A stretch of DNA of 64,000 nt from Christensenella sp. UBA1385 (GCA_002305755.1 DBQV01000011.1:1-64000); one strand, 5' to 3'. Shown: positions 13,144 through 18,144, counted from the stretch's first letter. A program made the numbers and translations. Notes: generated from the letters alone by a model not told the origin.

Positions 13144-13209
13144 CAGGAGCCCGCTGAGGAGACTGTCGCCATGGGAATTGTGCACAACATGGGCGAGAGC
13201 TTTGAGTAA
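1..13209 (+). CDS. Giant Cna_B-repeat surface/secreted protein (5' end outside window)
   Basis: The frame is already open at the first base, so the true start lies upstream; 4,402 codons are visible. Almost the whole protein is about 33-35 Cna_B-type (PF05738) beta-sandwich repeats of 80-110 residues. Each runs from a T-K-x-W strand through a Y-A-P-D-G turn and a Y-x-Y-x-V-x-E strand to V-P-x-G-Y and a closing T-N-x-Y-D-G. The Lys, Glu and Asn at these places form intramolecular isopeptide bonds in known Cna_B domains, so many units may be self-crosslinked. Two blocks (about residues 1090-1470 and 2690-2930) look more SpaA/DUF5979-like. Late units are joined by Pro/Gly/Asp linkers. The end (-NMGESFE) has no LPxTG, hydrophobic stretch or basic tail, so any anchor must be N-terminal. 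A stalk or adhesin role is inferred. Confidence 0.93.
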   Translation, partial: DHTPDGYQKTENGLSVVNAYDGLSQNNIKTPVTLSVQKNWTNVPQGAALPAALSFELYRGLNGAEEQEPVLTKTFSVASADTATWTMSTADGAGILRFASDGSAYTYRVSERPVNGYTTAYEPATQAVTESALLSITNSYDGTGGGTVYAAFTATKQWEGIPEGQKGAASVLWLKRNGAAMTEEQYSVSLPDDGSHKATHTWSELLKYAPDSSLYVYSVEEPTVPSGYQASVSADGGTVTNRYTGLGPNGETASALLTKKWVFPGGVPEGTIIPSVTLALLQNGTPMGEDYEYVLAFDADQAEEGTSRLVSGLPLYAPSGETYIYTWDEKTLIPGYHKTISQDGLTVVNTYDGTTDPEDPNEPKLVTVRVDKTWTSSAGLRAGAPLTATFTILQDGKPFTLPEGQQASVTVSGAPTADDTAKWTVENAALWSGLPYYRADGKPFVYTVSESKVTPGYKETGETAAGNVHVIVNAYTPETCDILITKRWESELGMSALIGHTLPAATAQLQRREKGQTDWTDLSEDYRYEFGKEVVPESANEYFEQSHTFEGLPRTAPSGAEYEYRAVETIVPSGYRQPTGDAFTLINRYDGLNDNDPGTVDSMKPMTAQKIWEGLQTGQMRPSIVLSLYRDGLVGALASVTLAARLENGEQDTVVFDSANLPADQWLRFDPEGTPYTYHVEETGADGEALPDDAYSTAYLPEGGAVVEDGTVTVTNTWLNPQVTVWLQKKWQGVELDQPVPAVTLMASRADAEGQPIGAPAASFFIPGHWPEETTESVFLTPELPLYDTTGKKISYVLHESPVQGYAGEPALIALDTSKPDDAENYVFTNTYTGLDPEGKTREITVTKTWRGLPIGFNDASQLPEAKLVLTGANASDDSRVYTGEEQSFVPDVNAEIKEGQVSVSKTLQVPIYGTDGEPMVYTLSEAEVPPGYAMSRSADGLTIYNTYDGVTDGVDNAGITVTAQKVWLDKGGNPFPADAKLPASVTLTLTCDQDEAYNLSPVTAANTNGYRAGWSGLRKYMPDGKTLYTYTVSELKVPNGYRQVLSAGAPEGSLIAGSGTEAEPFVVTNRYDGVTSNDGSTPGGPRDIHLTNITRLVVDPDLFPDLTYELTRRSGGELNWTAVPGAGTVQNSDLPFTGGDNTGYFQKDKVWTGQLRFDTHGEEFEYSVNSKLGDDYVLYNGVDKLFESPLPAYAAQYNKDAVTPDGHGGWDRLGSRVIVRHIPRQGVLRLTKQYWLNGQRAAGGPFTFTLKGGEAIEGGALSLTKGGSTNSIAVGGAFTMMAGETVYISGISQSSTLTLEETGYANYTMSADASGVDGEALFSAVSLANGMLSVSFAEGYNTDIDRQANVTLTNEQATLTVKKTFIDEGFTEMPWPVGSVEFYAQDNLYNEFTVNLTADQPAADLLLPYGKYYLGENTDLGNFSSYILELGIQDEIDVNVLTPENHLNSITLTRDEPARTLRVVNKYNQRIQDAFYVKKVWDNLPDNVFQLPQLYFRLWQQKAGEDPVAFGAILRAPTGGNVTAWSDVPLTYTDDNGIEREYTYTVEEVNSSGESWVPNGYQQVQSAGNAVSGSLVTGSGKVDDPMVLTNRYDGTTDHGGTEPVQKTVEITVQKSWDRLPTGHEYSPPEAVITLYRSYAGRSEAVKRADGDSLTLSFAYPTDSEETYSDESGTQYEKAAAKPQTVEDLPKYAPDGSEYVYSVREQDVPAGYSYSVTRAPNGDKLSFSVVNTFAPGSYETVNGNINFEKIWEGIPAGTEHAGRLPSATIELRDMTNAEGGSDGAAVTVDAFTSATGVVYGGVRAVTAQEDGDSSSGNIKISRLAKYRPDGKEYSYTLIERPLDGYETEKVVVDGNYTFTNTYDGGETQVHAAKIWENVPKGAEAVAPAKLTLYRKAAGEIDERFEAVPAADMTLAAGETAVKTLTYKENGVEAEAHWVTRKYAPNGQAYEFEVRETPVNGYQTTIETSVTDDGYPKWTFTNTYDGKTDHTDPAGPKDNPRTLSITKQWLGLEEGDPVPTATIEVLRDIGGIFGTEPVETLSFGGATLHKETRTVEVLRYAPDGTPYAYRAKEADVPTGYSWVASDAEGAEEQTDAVHFVGDAATLYNRFDDERVSHNLKKIWEVPSGTAAVPDILVQLRQSVVDPDTWLPEEGSDRPYGGAVLMKPNKTEDGKLVLVDGNPTGSYTWDDLPKYSTDGKAYEYSVTEQLPLGYSAETETIGNQTTITNTYDPPMLSASVTKTWKLPADAAFEDVPAVTIALLQNGIVYKTAQVQPTSAGESRNQDIFKDIPLPMYAPDGTLYRYSIAEQDPLKGYRVSVTPLTQSGTILSGSITNEYTGVHPDGAKQLYVTKKWAGIPAGEGPGADAVISLQRRKGTESAYTPYGGAEGTKTAVYSSGGTTLIFSGLPYYDIDGEEFSYLPAEDQVPNGYKAGVPTGEGTESSPYIIINTYDGVTGNTEGSGSGAVTFVGRKIWAGTGEKPGADAVLTLERVHGENTRTVDTVTLKDEGIKTEDDKAHKQDYEKTGLPRYAPDGTAYIYRLNEPTAPNGYEKTVSEDGTAITNTYTGGEKKKLTLYKQWTGSLPPSGKTPAVSFELIRQDGPTTKAEKVPGAKKLSLGEQTAIGSFEVDDWAGLPVFAPNGNRYRYSVEEYVGDSQVQVPEGEEDAAQYGFFFLPDRVYADSEQGLITATNEFRQAELTLSKTLKLEGDEVKGKEFVFTVAGWAADGKQISVGDQLIDANKDGSFETEVTVISGESLPIGGLKQGSQITVTEKQAAHYLVSPGAEQTLTLPAGAAQTSAAMSFTNTGAAALLIDHSFRDYLAQQLGTPDGSSGQVSVTVKGADSGFEKTIDVPYNGQVTLTGLPFDTYTISMDGTAIKDHDPAARAGEEEWTPEELAEKYTPVTVTTTPGAPSAAARLAHVYHAPETAVTAYKVWENGEGSRPEVWFRLYRSAAGVEEAVPDANILKPQPQGEKIQAEWTGLKATDISRAPYTFSVKEVNSEGDPFVPNGYKAEVSADGKTVTNIYDGTSNNTDPAHPVTETVSLTVEKRWQGTGGRNGADAVISLLRNGTAMVGESYQVTLKDSGTHSAQHSWKSLLKYAPDGTEYKYTVRETVPNGYEAEVSKDGLTVTNTYDGKTDHTDHTDPQNPTTKEKTYTVTKEWVNVPEGETPAAVLVQLMIVRGSETEIVGEPVSLKPSVLENGVWRATKTFDKLRYFDTDGKSELVYSAAELKVPNGYTLSANTVTGGIKLTNTYDGQTNNDVPGAPEQKVSVNAAKLWKGTGTEKGADVTFSLYRNDEHMPGVDRGLADDGSHEATAAWEGLNKFGADGKPYVYSVREDRVPDGYTLQPGSMTLSASTTVLDTYTVTLTNLYDGTTDQPDQPGGQTVPARVKVSITKAWKDLPEGAKGADAVISLLQNGKAMTGEAYQVTLKDEKGQNTHSWSGLPRFAPDGQPFEYSVSEAVPPGYKLSGDTLTLKEKQNEAGTTVYPYEAELVNSYDGGENVRLVAAKLWTGLRDGEKGATVTLQLYQNDTLLSEEEFADDGTHYKSLATESALSLPKYAPDGSEYRYSVKEAAVPNGYRQGAVQGLTVTNIYDGITNNVDPNPNDVPEYLTVTATKVWKDVPEGAVTPAVSIRLLRNGEQFGEDWQIDAGASGKLSHNWEGLLKYAPDGSAYVYTVSEVNIPKGYSMTQNGYDIVNTYDGISEGGDPTDPGGKNPVTVKATKTWVNVPEGAIVPSIQVKLMRDGETFDEVKEIKSGKSTATWDKLLKYAPDSHPYIYTVSEVSIPQGYSYRQDGFTLTNTYDGISEGGTPDIPEGGGDPKDPGKKNPVSVTATKVWKNVPEGETVPEIKVQLVQDGKPYGDVRTVSSGKSREESVTWEDLPRYAPDSHEYTYTVREVSIPKGYSYRQDGFTLTNTYDGISEGGKPVVPEGGGNPTDPGKKNPVVIWVQKLWQGLPKGKTGTFAGIDLYRNGEAYLSMQIFDTDEHTALRSFVPLERYDYLGNEYQYTVQEGYLFNGYKQVQSAGAPEGSLIAGSGTWADRFVVTNLYDGVTNNEGEKPVEQPVTQTVTKQWKAADGLTIEKGTGVVADLYRDGENQYQPRYLVDDGIAHEDTDEWTGLPKYAPDGHEYAYTVRERSIPKGYRMEQTGNLIINTYDGISEGGEPVVPEDGGDPKDPGLKNHVEIQATKVWENVPDGATVPDIQVKLMRDGETFDEVREIKSGESTATWDNLLKYAPDSSAYVYTVSEVDIPKGYSYRQKGFTLTNTYDGISEGGEPVVPEGGGNPTDPGNKNPVTVTATKKWEKVSSLMSVPSIYIRLQRDGSDFGEPFLLSPGESQAVWKDLPRYAADTSEYVYQVYEADVPFGYRMTQEGFTITNTRQEPAEETVAMGIVHNMGESFE
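11058..12850 (+). repeat. Highly similar 'ISEGG' subgroup of Cna_B repeats
   Basis: Five units end in the residues NTYDGISEGG (the ATCAGCG of this motif falls near 11110, 11419, 11764, 12478 and 12814). Each is followed by a linker of the form P-E-G-G-G-(D/N)-P-(K/T)-D-P-G. Long stretches are nearly identical at DNA level, for example about 11208-11320 against 12608-12720. This indicates recent duplication or gene conversion and also a site where short-read assemblies could collapse. Confidence 0.8.
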
Positions 13210-13246
13210 CAACTGTTTTGCTGCCGCCCGGAGCAGAGGAGAAAAA

Positions 13247-14989
13247 ATGAAGCGTAGCATCCGATATGTGGCGATGACCGTGGCCCTTGCCCTGATGCTG
13301 GCCCCCGCGGCCAGCATGGGGCGGGCCGAGGCGGAGCGCCGGAATACGATCACTGTGGGTACGCTGACGCCCCTGTCGGGAGAATTTTATCTGTCCGTGT
13401 GGGGCAACAGCACCTCCGACATAGACGTGCGCCGCCTGCTGCACGGTTATGGCACGATCATCGGTCAATCCACCATGGACAGGCGATTCAACCCCGCCGC
13501 CGTGGAGGCGATGACCGTGACAAAGGGAGAAGCGGGAAGCAAGATCTACACCTTTCGGCTGAAGAGCGGGCTGAAATTCAGCGATGGCAGCGCCATAGAA
13601 GCGAAGCACTATGTGGCGACCCTGCTGATGAGCTATCTCCCCCAGCTAAGAGCCGTGGGGGCGACCATCGAGCCGATGTCCGCCATCGTGGGCGGAACGG
13701 AATTCCAAAGCGGCAAACGGACCGAGCTGAGCGGAGTGAGGCTGCTGGATGAGCTGAGTTTCAGCGTTGCCCTGCTGGGAAAAGCCCTGCCGGATTTCAA
13801 TGAGCTGCGCTATGTCGATCTGTTTCCTACGCCGATCGAATCCGCCCTGCCTGGCACGGATCTGGCCGATGAGGGAAAGGGCGTCTACCTGAAAGGGAAG
13901 TGGGACGAAACGAGCTTACGGGAGGCGCTGCGCGGCGATCAGGGCTATTGCAGCCATCCGAATGTTGTGAGCGGACCCTATCGGCTGGAGAGCTTTGACG
14001 CGCGAACTGGCGAGGCGCATCTGGTGCGCAACGGTTATTATCAGGCTGCGCGGCCCGCAATAGAGGATATCCGCTTCATATCCCTTGGAAACGATGAGGT
14101 GGAGGAGGCCTTGAAGACGGGCAGGGTGCAGCTGGTGAACAAGCTGCTCAGCAAATCCGTGCTGGAGAGCCTGTCGGGCGTACAAGGGCTGCTGACCCAG
14201 CGCTACCCGCGCGAGGGCATGGCCTATCTTGCCTTCAACTATGACAACGAGGTCGTACGCTCATTGGATGTTCGCAAGGCTGTGGCCCGCAGCCTGGACA
14301 GGCAGGCGATCGTCAGTCAATTCTACGGCGACAATGGCCTTGTGGTAGACGGCTACTACGGCGCCGGACAGTGGATGACCCTGCGCAGGGAAGCGCTTGG
14401 GCTGGACATGCCAAAGGGCTATGAGTACGACTTGAAAGAGGCGAGCCTCGCGCTGAACAGAGCCGGCTATACACAAAATAAGCCGCTGGCGCTGAGCCTG
14501 CTGATCCCGGAGGGGAACGCGGTGGCTGAGGCCGTGGCTGCGCAGCTGGAGGCCTCGTTTGAACAGCTTGGCGCGCAGCTGAGCGTGGAGCGCAGGCCCT
14601 GGGTGGAGGTGCTGAGCCAATATTACAGGCAGTCCTCCCGCCAGTGCGATATGATTTTCATGGCCTCCAACTTCAGCGCCTATTTTGAACCCACTCAGCA
14701 GTTTGCCACGGGGGAAGCCTATCAGGGAACGCTCAACCAGATGGGGGTCAGCATACGGAGACTGTATGAGCGCGCCGACAGGATGCGCGCTGTCTCCCCG
14801 GATGCGCCGCTGACTTACTTCGATCGATGGCAGGAGTTCCAGGCAGAGTTCATGCGCCAGTTGCCCCTGGTGCCTCTTTATTCAAACTATTATACGGATG
14901 TCTTTAGTGAAAATCTGCAGGGATATGATATCGCAGCCCACGCCTCGTGGGCCGATGCCATCCTTGATGCGTCCTATCAGCCGGAATAA
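13247..14989 (+). CDS. Extracellular solute-binding protein, family 5 (peptide type)
   Basis: A 580-residue protein with a Sec signal peptide (MKRS basic start, hydrophobic core, cleavage likely after GRAEA) and no lipobox cysteine. The mature part has the SBP_bac_5 pattern: an early T-x-G-T-L-T-P strand, Y-T-F-R-L-K-S-G-L-K-F-S-D-G near residue 100, G-P-Y-R-L-E-S-F in the middle, and Y-L-A-F-N-Y-D-N with R-K-A-V-A-R-S-L-D-R about two-thirds along. Such proteins deliver oligopeptides, dipeptides or nickel to ABC importers. The start was chosen for the AGAGGAG ribosome site six bases upstream. It lies 37 bases behind the giant Cna_B gene, so co-transcription is likely. No permease or ATPase gene is adjacent, so the partner transporter and ligand are unknown. 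Confidence 0.85.
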   Translation: MKRSIRYVAMTVALALMLAPAASMGRAEAERRNTITVGTLTPLSGEFYLSVWGNSTSDIDVRRLLHGYGTIIGQSTMDRRFNPAAVEAMTVTKGEAGSKIYTFRLKSGLKFSDGSAIEAKHYVATLLMSYLPQLRAVGATIEPMSAIVGGTEFQSGKRTELSGVRLLDELSFSVALLGKALPDFNELRYVDLFPTPIESALPGTDLADEGKGVYLKGKWDETSLREALRGDQGYCSHPNVVSGPYRLESFDARTGEAHLVRNGYYQAARPAIEDIRFISLGNDEVEEALKTGRVQLVNKLLSKSVLESLSGVQGLLTQRYPREGMAYLAFNYDNEVVRSLDVRKAVARSLDRQAIVSQFYGDNGLVVDGYYGAGQWMTLRREALGLDMPKGYEYDLKEASLALNRAGYTQNKPLALSLLIPEGNAVAEAVAAQLEASFEQLGAQLSVERRPWVEVLSQYYRQSSRQCDMIFMASNFSAYFEPTQQFATGEAYQGTLNQMGVSIRRLYERADRMRAVSPDAPLTYFDRWQEFQAEFMRQLPLVPLYSNYYTDVFSENLQGYDIAAHASWADAILDASYQPE

Positions 14990-15006
14990 ACAGACCTTCT
15001 TTTCGC

Positions 15007-15050
15007 GGAGGGGTGAAGAAGAGAGCTGCGCTTCCCTCCTTCACCCCTTC
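15007..15050. terminator. Possible hairpin between convergent genes
   Basis: GGGGTGAAG (15010-15018) pairs perfectly with CTTCACCCC (15039-15047), and flanking bases extend the stem. The loop is about 20 bases and neither side has a T run. Its position between two convergent genes suits a terminator, but the structure is weak. Confidence 0.35.
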
Positions 15051-15099
15051 AAGGCCCTGCGCTCTCCGCGCGCAGCGCAGAGCCGAGGGAAATTGCCTG

Positions 15100-15855
15100 C
15101 TATTGCTGGCCCAGGTTCAGCACAGGCTTGTCCGTCATCACGGTGACCCATTCGGCCTGCTTGGTCAGCACCAGCACGGCGGTAGCGAAGCCGCCCCTGT
15201 ATTCCCGGGGCAGCTTCTGTTTTTTTTCGCCCTTGGCGAGGAAGCGCTCGCGGTCGGCCCTGATGTCGATGGGCAGGCCGCCCGGCTTCGGCTTGCCGTA
15301 CTGGGCGGGGTAATAGCTGTCCGCCCGGCCGGAGATGCGGCCCAGCGCGCGGTACTCCTTGGCGCCGAAGATATTGATGAAGTAACAGACGCCTTTCTTG
15401 CCGGTCTTCCTGTAGCCCTCGGGCAGCGTGGCGGCGTTGAGCGCCACGGCGGTCGGACGGCCAAGATTGCGCTCGATGCCCCGATGGGGGGCTGTGCCCA
15501 CGACCTGCAGCTCAAAGACGGTCTCGCCGCTTTCCTCGCGCGCGCTGAGCTCGGCTTCATACATGCCCTTCTTTTTGTCCAGCCGGCCGTACACCAGATA
15601 GACCACGCCGCCGGACCGATCCAGGTAGGCGTAGACCGTCGGCTCGATGCCGGGGATGCGCAGGGCGGTCAGGTATTTGTTGACGTTCGCTTTGGAGGCC
15701 TTCAGCGGCTCAAAGCCCTCGGGAAGGGAAAGGGCGGCCGCCTGCGCGGCGGCGGGCTCGGGCGCGACCTCCTCGGCGGGAGCCGGCCAAGCAAAGGCAG
15801 GGCTCAGCAGGCAGAGCAGCGTCAGCAGGATCAAACAGCGTGTCGCAGGCTTCAA
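15100..15855 (-). CDS. Secreted protein of unknown function
   Basis: A 251-residue protein with a clear signal peptide (MKPATRCLILLTLLCLL core, likely cleavage at AFA or near AWP) and no lipobox. I do not recognise the family. The mature part is mixed alpha/beta, with K-A-N-V-N-K-Y-L near residue 55, a single late cysteine and a basic C-terminal third. The start is TTG, behind an AAGGGGA ribosome site; no ATG in frame gives a better signal peptide. A candidate promoter on this strand has an extended -10 (TGTTATGAT, 15914-15922) without a good -35. It is convergent with the solute-binding protein gene and divergent from the small NrdD-like gene. An envelope role is a guess from the signal peptide alone. 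Confidence 0.75.
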   Translation of the reverse strand: MKPATRCLILLTLLCLLSPAFAWPAPAEEVAPEPAAAQAAALSLPEGFEPLKASKANVNKYLTALRIPGIEPTVYAYLDRSGGVVYLVYGRLDKKKGMYEAELSAREESGETVFELQVVGTAPHRGIERNLGRPTAVALNAATLPEGYRKTGKKGVCYFINIFGAKEYRALGRISGRADSYYPAQYGKPKPGGLPIDIRADRERFLAKGEKKQKLPREYRGGFATAVLVLTKQAEWVTVMTDKPVLNLGQQ

Positions 15856-15989
15856 GTCATCATCCCCTTTTCAGTTGTGCCTGTCGGTCGCGTTTGCTCT
15901 TTTTGGTAAGATCATCATAACACAGATCGGCTTCCCTGTGGGCGCGCAATTGTAACAATCCCGGGCCGGCTGCCGGCTGCCTCGCCCGA

Positions 15990-16036
15990 CCGCTAAACAT
16001 AGTGGTGCGGGCTTTACAATCCACAGTATGTGGTAT
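15990..16036 (+). promoter_or_regulatory. Degenerate tandem NrdR-like boxes (weak)
   Basis: Two 16-base stretches, CCGCTAAACATAGTGG at 15990 and CCACAGTATGTGGTAT at 16021, each match the NrdR-box consensus ACACWATATATWGTGT at about 11 positions. They start 31 bases apart, the usual spacing for tandem boxes. The second contains an odd palindrome CCACA-GTA-TGTGG that does not fit the half-site spacing well. The case rests mainly on context: the next gene is an NrdD-like protein. Confidence 0.3.
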
Positions 16037-16041
16037 ATAGT
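16013..16041 (+). promoter_or_regulatory. Promoter of the small NrdD-like gene
   Basis: TTTACA (16013-16018), a 17-base spacer and TATAGT (16036-16041) make a good sigma-A-type promoter ending 36 bases before the start codon. It overlaps the candidate regulatory boxes. Confidence 0.6.
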
Positions 16042-16077
16042 AATCAGGAAGCCTTTTTGTATTGGGAGGGGATCCGA

Positions 16078-16344
16078 ATGGCCTGTGAATTTCATGTGAT
16101 CGGCGGCACGCTGCCGCAGGAAGAACTGAACAGCTATGAGCTGCGTGCCCGCCGGCAGTATGGCCGCGAGCCCAAGAGCATCACCGTCCGCGTGGATGGC
16201 GATTTTGTGGATCTGGATTACGAGTTCGTGCCCCAGCCCTTTGAGCGCATCCGCCGCATCACGGGCTATCTGGTCGGCACGCTGGATCGCTTCAACGATG
16301 CCAAGCGCGCCGAGGAGCGCGACCGAGTGAAGCATTCCGCCTGA
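16078..16344 (+). CDS. Small stand-alone glycyl-radical NrdD-like protein
   Basis: An 88-residue protein whose last 34 residues match the C-terminus of the full NrdD encoded at 46173-48491 at 30 of 34 positions. It includes the RRITGYLVG loop with the glycine (Gly63 here) that carries the radical in class III ribonucleotide reductase. It has neither the four-cysteine zinc site that precedes this loop in NrdD nor any part of the catalytic barrel. The first 54 residues (MACEFHVIGG...) are a separate small domain that I cannot assign. The start follows a GGGAGGGGA ribosome site; a longer upstream reading lacks one. A glutaredoxin gene follows 19 bases later. Known analogy: GrcA/YfiD is a spare glycyl-radical domain that repairs pyruvate formate-lyase. 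A similar repair role for NrdD is inference. Confidence 0.85.
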   Translation: MACEFHVIGGTLPQEELNSYELRARRQYGREPKSITVRVDGDFVDLDYEFVPQPFERIRRITGYLVGTLDRFNDAKRAEERDRVKHSA

Positions 16345-16363
16345 CTGAAGGGGGCGAAAGCCG

Positions 16364-16639
16364 ATGAAGGAAGTCAAGCTGTTCCATTTTGAAGCCTGCC
16401 CCTACTGCCGCGACGCGAGAAAGTGGCTGAAGGAGCTGCGGGAGGAATACCCGGAGCTGGCCGCGGTCAAGGTGGAAATGATCGACGAGCGGCTGGAGCC
16501 CGAAAGAGTGGAGGCCTTTATCAAGGCCGGGCATTCCTATTACTATGTGCCCACCTTCTATGTGGGCGAGGAAAAGGCCCACGAGGGCGCTGCCAGCAAG
16601 GCCATCGTGGAGCGGGTGCTGCGCAGCGCTCTGCAATAG
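16364..16639 (+). CDS. Glutaredoxin/NrdH-like thiol oxidoreductase
   Basis: A 91-residue thioredoxin-fold protein with the redox motif CPYC at residues 12-15, after the usual first strand (K-L-F-H-F-E-A). The cis-proline strand V-P-T-F-Y-V-G is near residue 64, and the length is typical for glutaredoxin. Ribosome site AAGGGGG, ATG start. It lies directly behind the small glycyl-radical protein, almost certainly in the same transcript. Class III reductases of some anaerobes take electrons from a glutaredoxin or thioredoxin rather than formate, so this is a plausible reductant for NrdD. General disulfide reduction is the alternative. Confidence 0.82.
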   Translation: MKEVKLFHFEACPYCRDARKWLKELREEYPELAAVKVEMIDERLEPERVEAFIKAGHSYYYVPTFYVGEEKAHEGAASKAIVERVLRSALQ

Positions 16640-16775
16640 CGCTGCTCTGCCGAGCGTCGCCCGCGTCAGGCGTTTTCCCCGCCCGGCGAGGCGGGACGGA
16701 GGATCCGCGCCGGCTCTGCGCGATGTTTCACAAGAGCAACAGTATGAGCGCGCGGGCGCTGATCGAAGCCCATGG

Positions 16776-16810
16776 AAAAAGCGGCTGACCCGGAAGGGCG
16801 GCCGCTTTTT
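16776..16810. terminator. Bidirectional terminator between glutaredoxin and pfkA
   Basis: AAAAAGCGGC (16776-16785) pairs with GCCGCTTTTT (16801-16810) across a 15-base loop. The T run on one strand and the A run on the other let it stop transcription from both convergent genes. Confidence 0.8.
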
Positions 16811-16835
16811 CGGATCCCGGTCTGATCGCGACTTA

Positions 16836-17897
16836 TTACAGCGCGTTGACCATGTTGAACATCCTGCGGTTGAAACTGGGCTTGATCTGCAGGGCGCTTT
16901 CGATATCCATGTGGAACACCTTGCCGTTGTGCACGCCGATCACGCGGTTGCTTTCACCGTGCTTGAGCAGGTTGACCGCGACGACGCCCGCCTCAAAGGC
17001 GAAGGCCGCGTCGCGCGCGCTGGGCTGGCTGCCGCGCTGGGTGTAGCCGATCACGGTGGAACGTACCTCGGTTTTTTGCACCTTGTGCTCCACAACGCGG
17101 CTGAGGAAGTAGGCGTCCATCGGCGAGCCGGGGAAAACGGGGTGCGAGCTGGAGGGATAATCCTTCATGAAGCCGTAGACGTCAAAGGGCGTCATGGTCT
17201 TGTACGCGCCTTCGGCAACGATGATGGAGGCCCGCTTGTTGCCGCGATCCACCAGCGCGTTGAGACGGTTGGCGATGTCGTCTACCGACCAGTCCTTCAT
17301 CTCGGGCACGATGAGGATCTCGCTGCCGGTGGAAAGGGCGGTGTTGAGCGCGATGTCGCCGCAGTTGCGCCCCATCACCTCAATGACGGCCGCGCGGTCA
17401 TGCGAGCGGCTGGTGGCGCGGATGGCACGGACGGCGTCCACGCACACGTTCACGGCGGTGTCAAAGCCGAGGGAAAGCTCGGTATAGCCCAGATCGTTAT
17501 CGATGGTGCCGGGGATGCCGATGGTGGGGATGCCGTTGCGGGCCAGCGCCTGCGCCCCCTGAAAGGAGCCGTCGCCGCCGATCACCACCAGACCCTGCAC
17601 ATCCAGGTCGCGCAGCAGCTTGGCGCCCTTCTGCTGGTAGGCCGCCTCCTTAAACTCAAGGCAGCGGGCCGTGCGCAGATAGGTGCCCGGCAGGTCCGCA
17701 ATATCCAGCACCTGATCGAGCGAGAGGTGCACGATGTCTTCTTCCAGGCTCTTGCTCTTGCCGATCAGGCCGTTGAAGCCGCGTTTGATGCCGATCAGGT
17801 TCATACCCATCAGGTTGGCCGCCCTGGCGACGCTCATCACAGCCGCGTTCATCCCCGGGCTGTCTCCGCCGCTGGTGAGAACCGCAATGTTAGGCAT
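16836..17897 (-). CDS. pfkA: ATP-dependent 6-phosphofructokinase
   Basis: Phosphorylates fructose 6-phosphate to fructose 1,6-bisphosphate, the committed step of glycolysis. The 353-residue protein starts MPNIAVLTSGGDSPGMNAA, the nucleotide-binding loop. It has IGGDGS, where a Gly-Ser after GD marks ATP rather than pyrophosphate use, and GTIDNDL, which holds the catalytic aspartate. The MGRNCGDIA segment follows. It is somewhat longer than the 320-residue E. coli enzyme, as in several clostridial PfkA proteins. I chose the internal ATG because GGAGGAAG sits just upstream; an ATG 33 bases earlier has no ribosome site. It has its own promoter and stands alone. Confidence 0.93.
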   Translation of the reverse strand: MPNIAVLTSGGDSPGMNAAVMSVARAANLMGMNLIGIKRGFNGLIGKSKSLEEDIVHLSLDQVLDIADLPGTYLRTARCLEFKEAAYQQKGAKLLRDLDVQGLVVIGGDGSFQGAQALARNGIPTIGIPGTIDNDLGYTELSLGFDTAVNVCVDAVRAIRATSRSHDRAAVIEVMGRNCGDIALNTALSTGSEILIVPEMKDWSVDDIANRLNALVDRGNKRASIIVAEGAYKTMTPFDVYGFMKDYPSSSHPVFPGSPMDAYFLSRVVEHKVQKTEVRSTVIGYTQRGSQPSARDAAFAFEAGVVAVNLLKHGESNRVIGVHNGKVFHMDIESALQIKPSFNRRMFNMVNAL

Positions 17898-17989
17898 ATA
17901 TTCTTCCTCCGCTTTCCGAAGCGTTTTCAAAATGACGACAGCGCTTGTTCATCCGCCGGAGAGGAAAAGTCCATACCCCAGCATCTTAC

Positions 17990-18018
17990 AGTATAACACG
18001 GCCCGCGGGGGCTGACAA
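17990..18018 (-). promoter_or_regulatory. pfkA promoter
   Basis: On the minus strand, TTGTCA (18013-18018), a 17-base spacer and TATACT (17990-17995). It drives pfkA with a leader of about 90 bases. This gap of about 300 bases between pfkA and the EF-G-like gene otherwise holds only the divergent promoter described next. Confidence 0.65.
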
Positions 18019-18115
18019 TCGTTCGCCGCGTGGCGAAGCGGCCGAGCCGGGTTCCCCCTTTCTGCCCGTTTCGGCCCGCGCCGCGCGGGGGGTTGAGCCT
18101 ATCGCAAAGTTTATC

Positions 18116-18144
18116 TTGTTCGCGATGGTGGTTTGTGGTAAAAT
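18116..18144 (+). promoter_or_regulatory. Promoter of the EF-G-like gene
   Basis: TTGTTC (18116-18121), a 17-base spacer and TAAAAT (18139-18144), with TGG making an extended -10. It lies about 60 bases before the start codon. Confidence 0.7.

Noticed and set aside
13209..13246. Frameshift hiding an LPxTG sorting signal at the end of the giant gene
   Set aside because: All three plus-strand frames were read up to the next gene; no LPxTG, hydrophobic span or basic tail appears.
6826..13353. Very long open frame on the minus strand (over 2,000 codons)
   Set aside because: It mirrors the Cna_B gene in a GC-rich, repetitive stretch with few stops. Its product is Arg/His/Gly-rich without domains, whereas the plus strand gives clear conserved repeats.
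16640..16775. Short frames in the gap after the glutaredoxin gene
   Set aside because: No ribosome site or conserved residues; the stretch holds nothing I can support apart from the terminator that follows.
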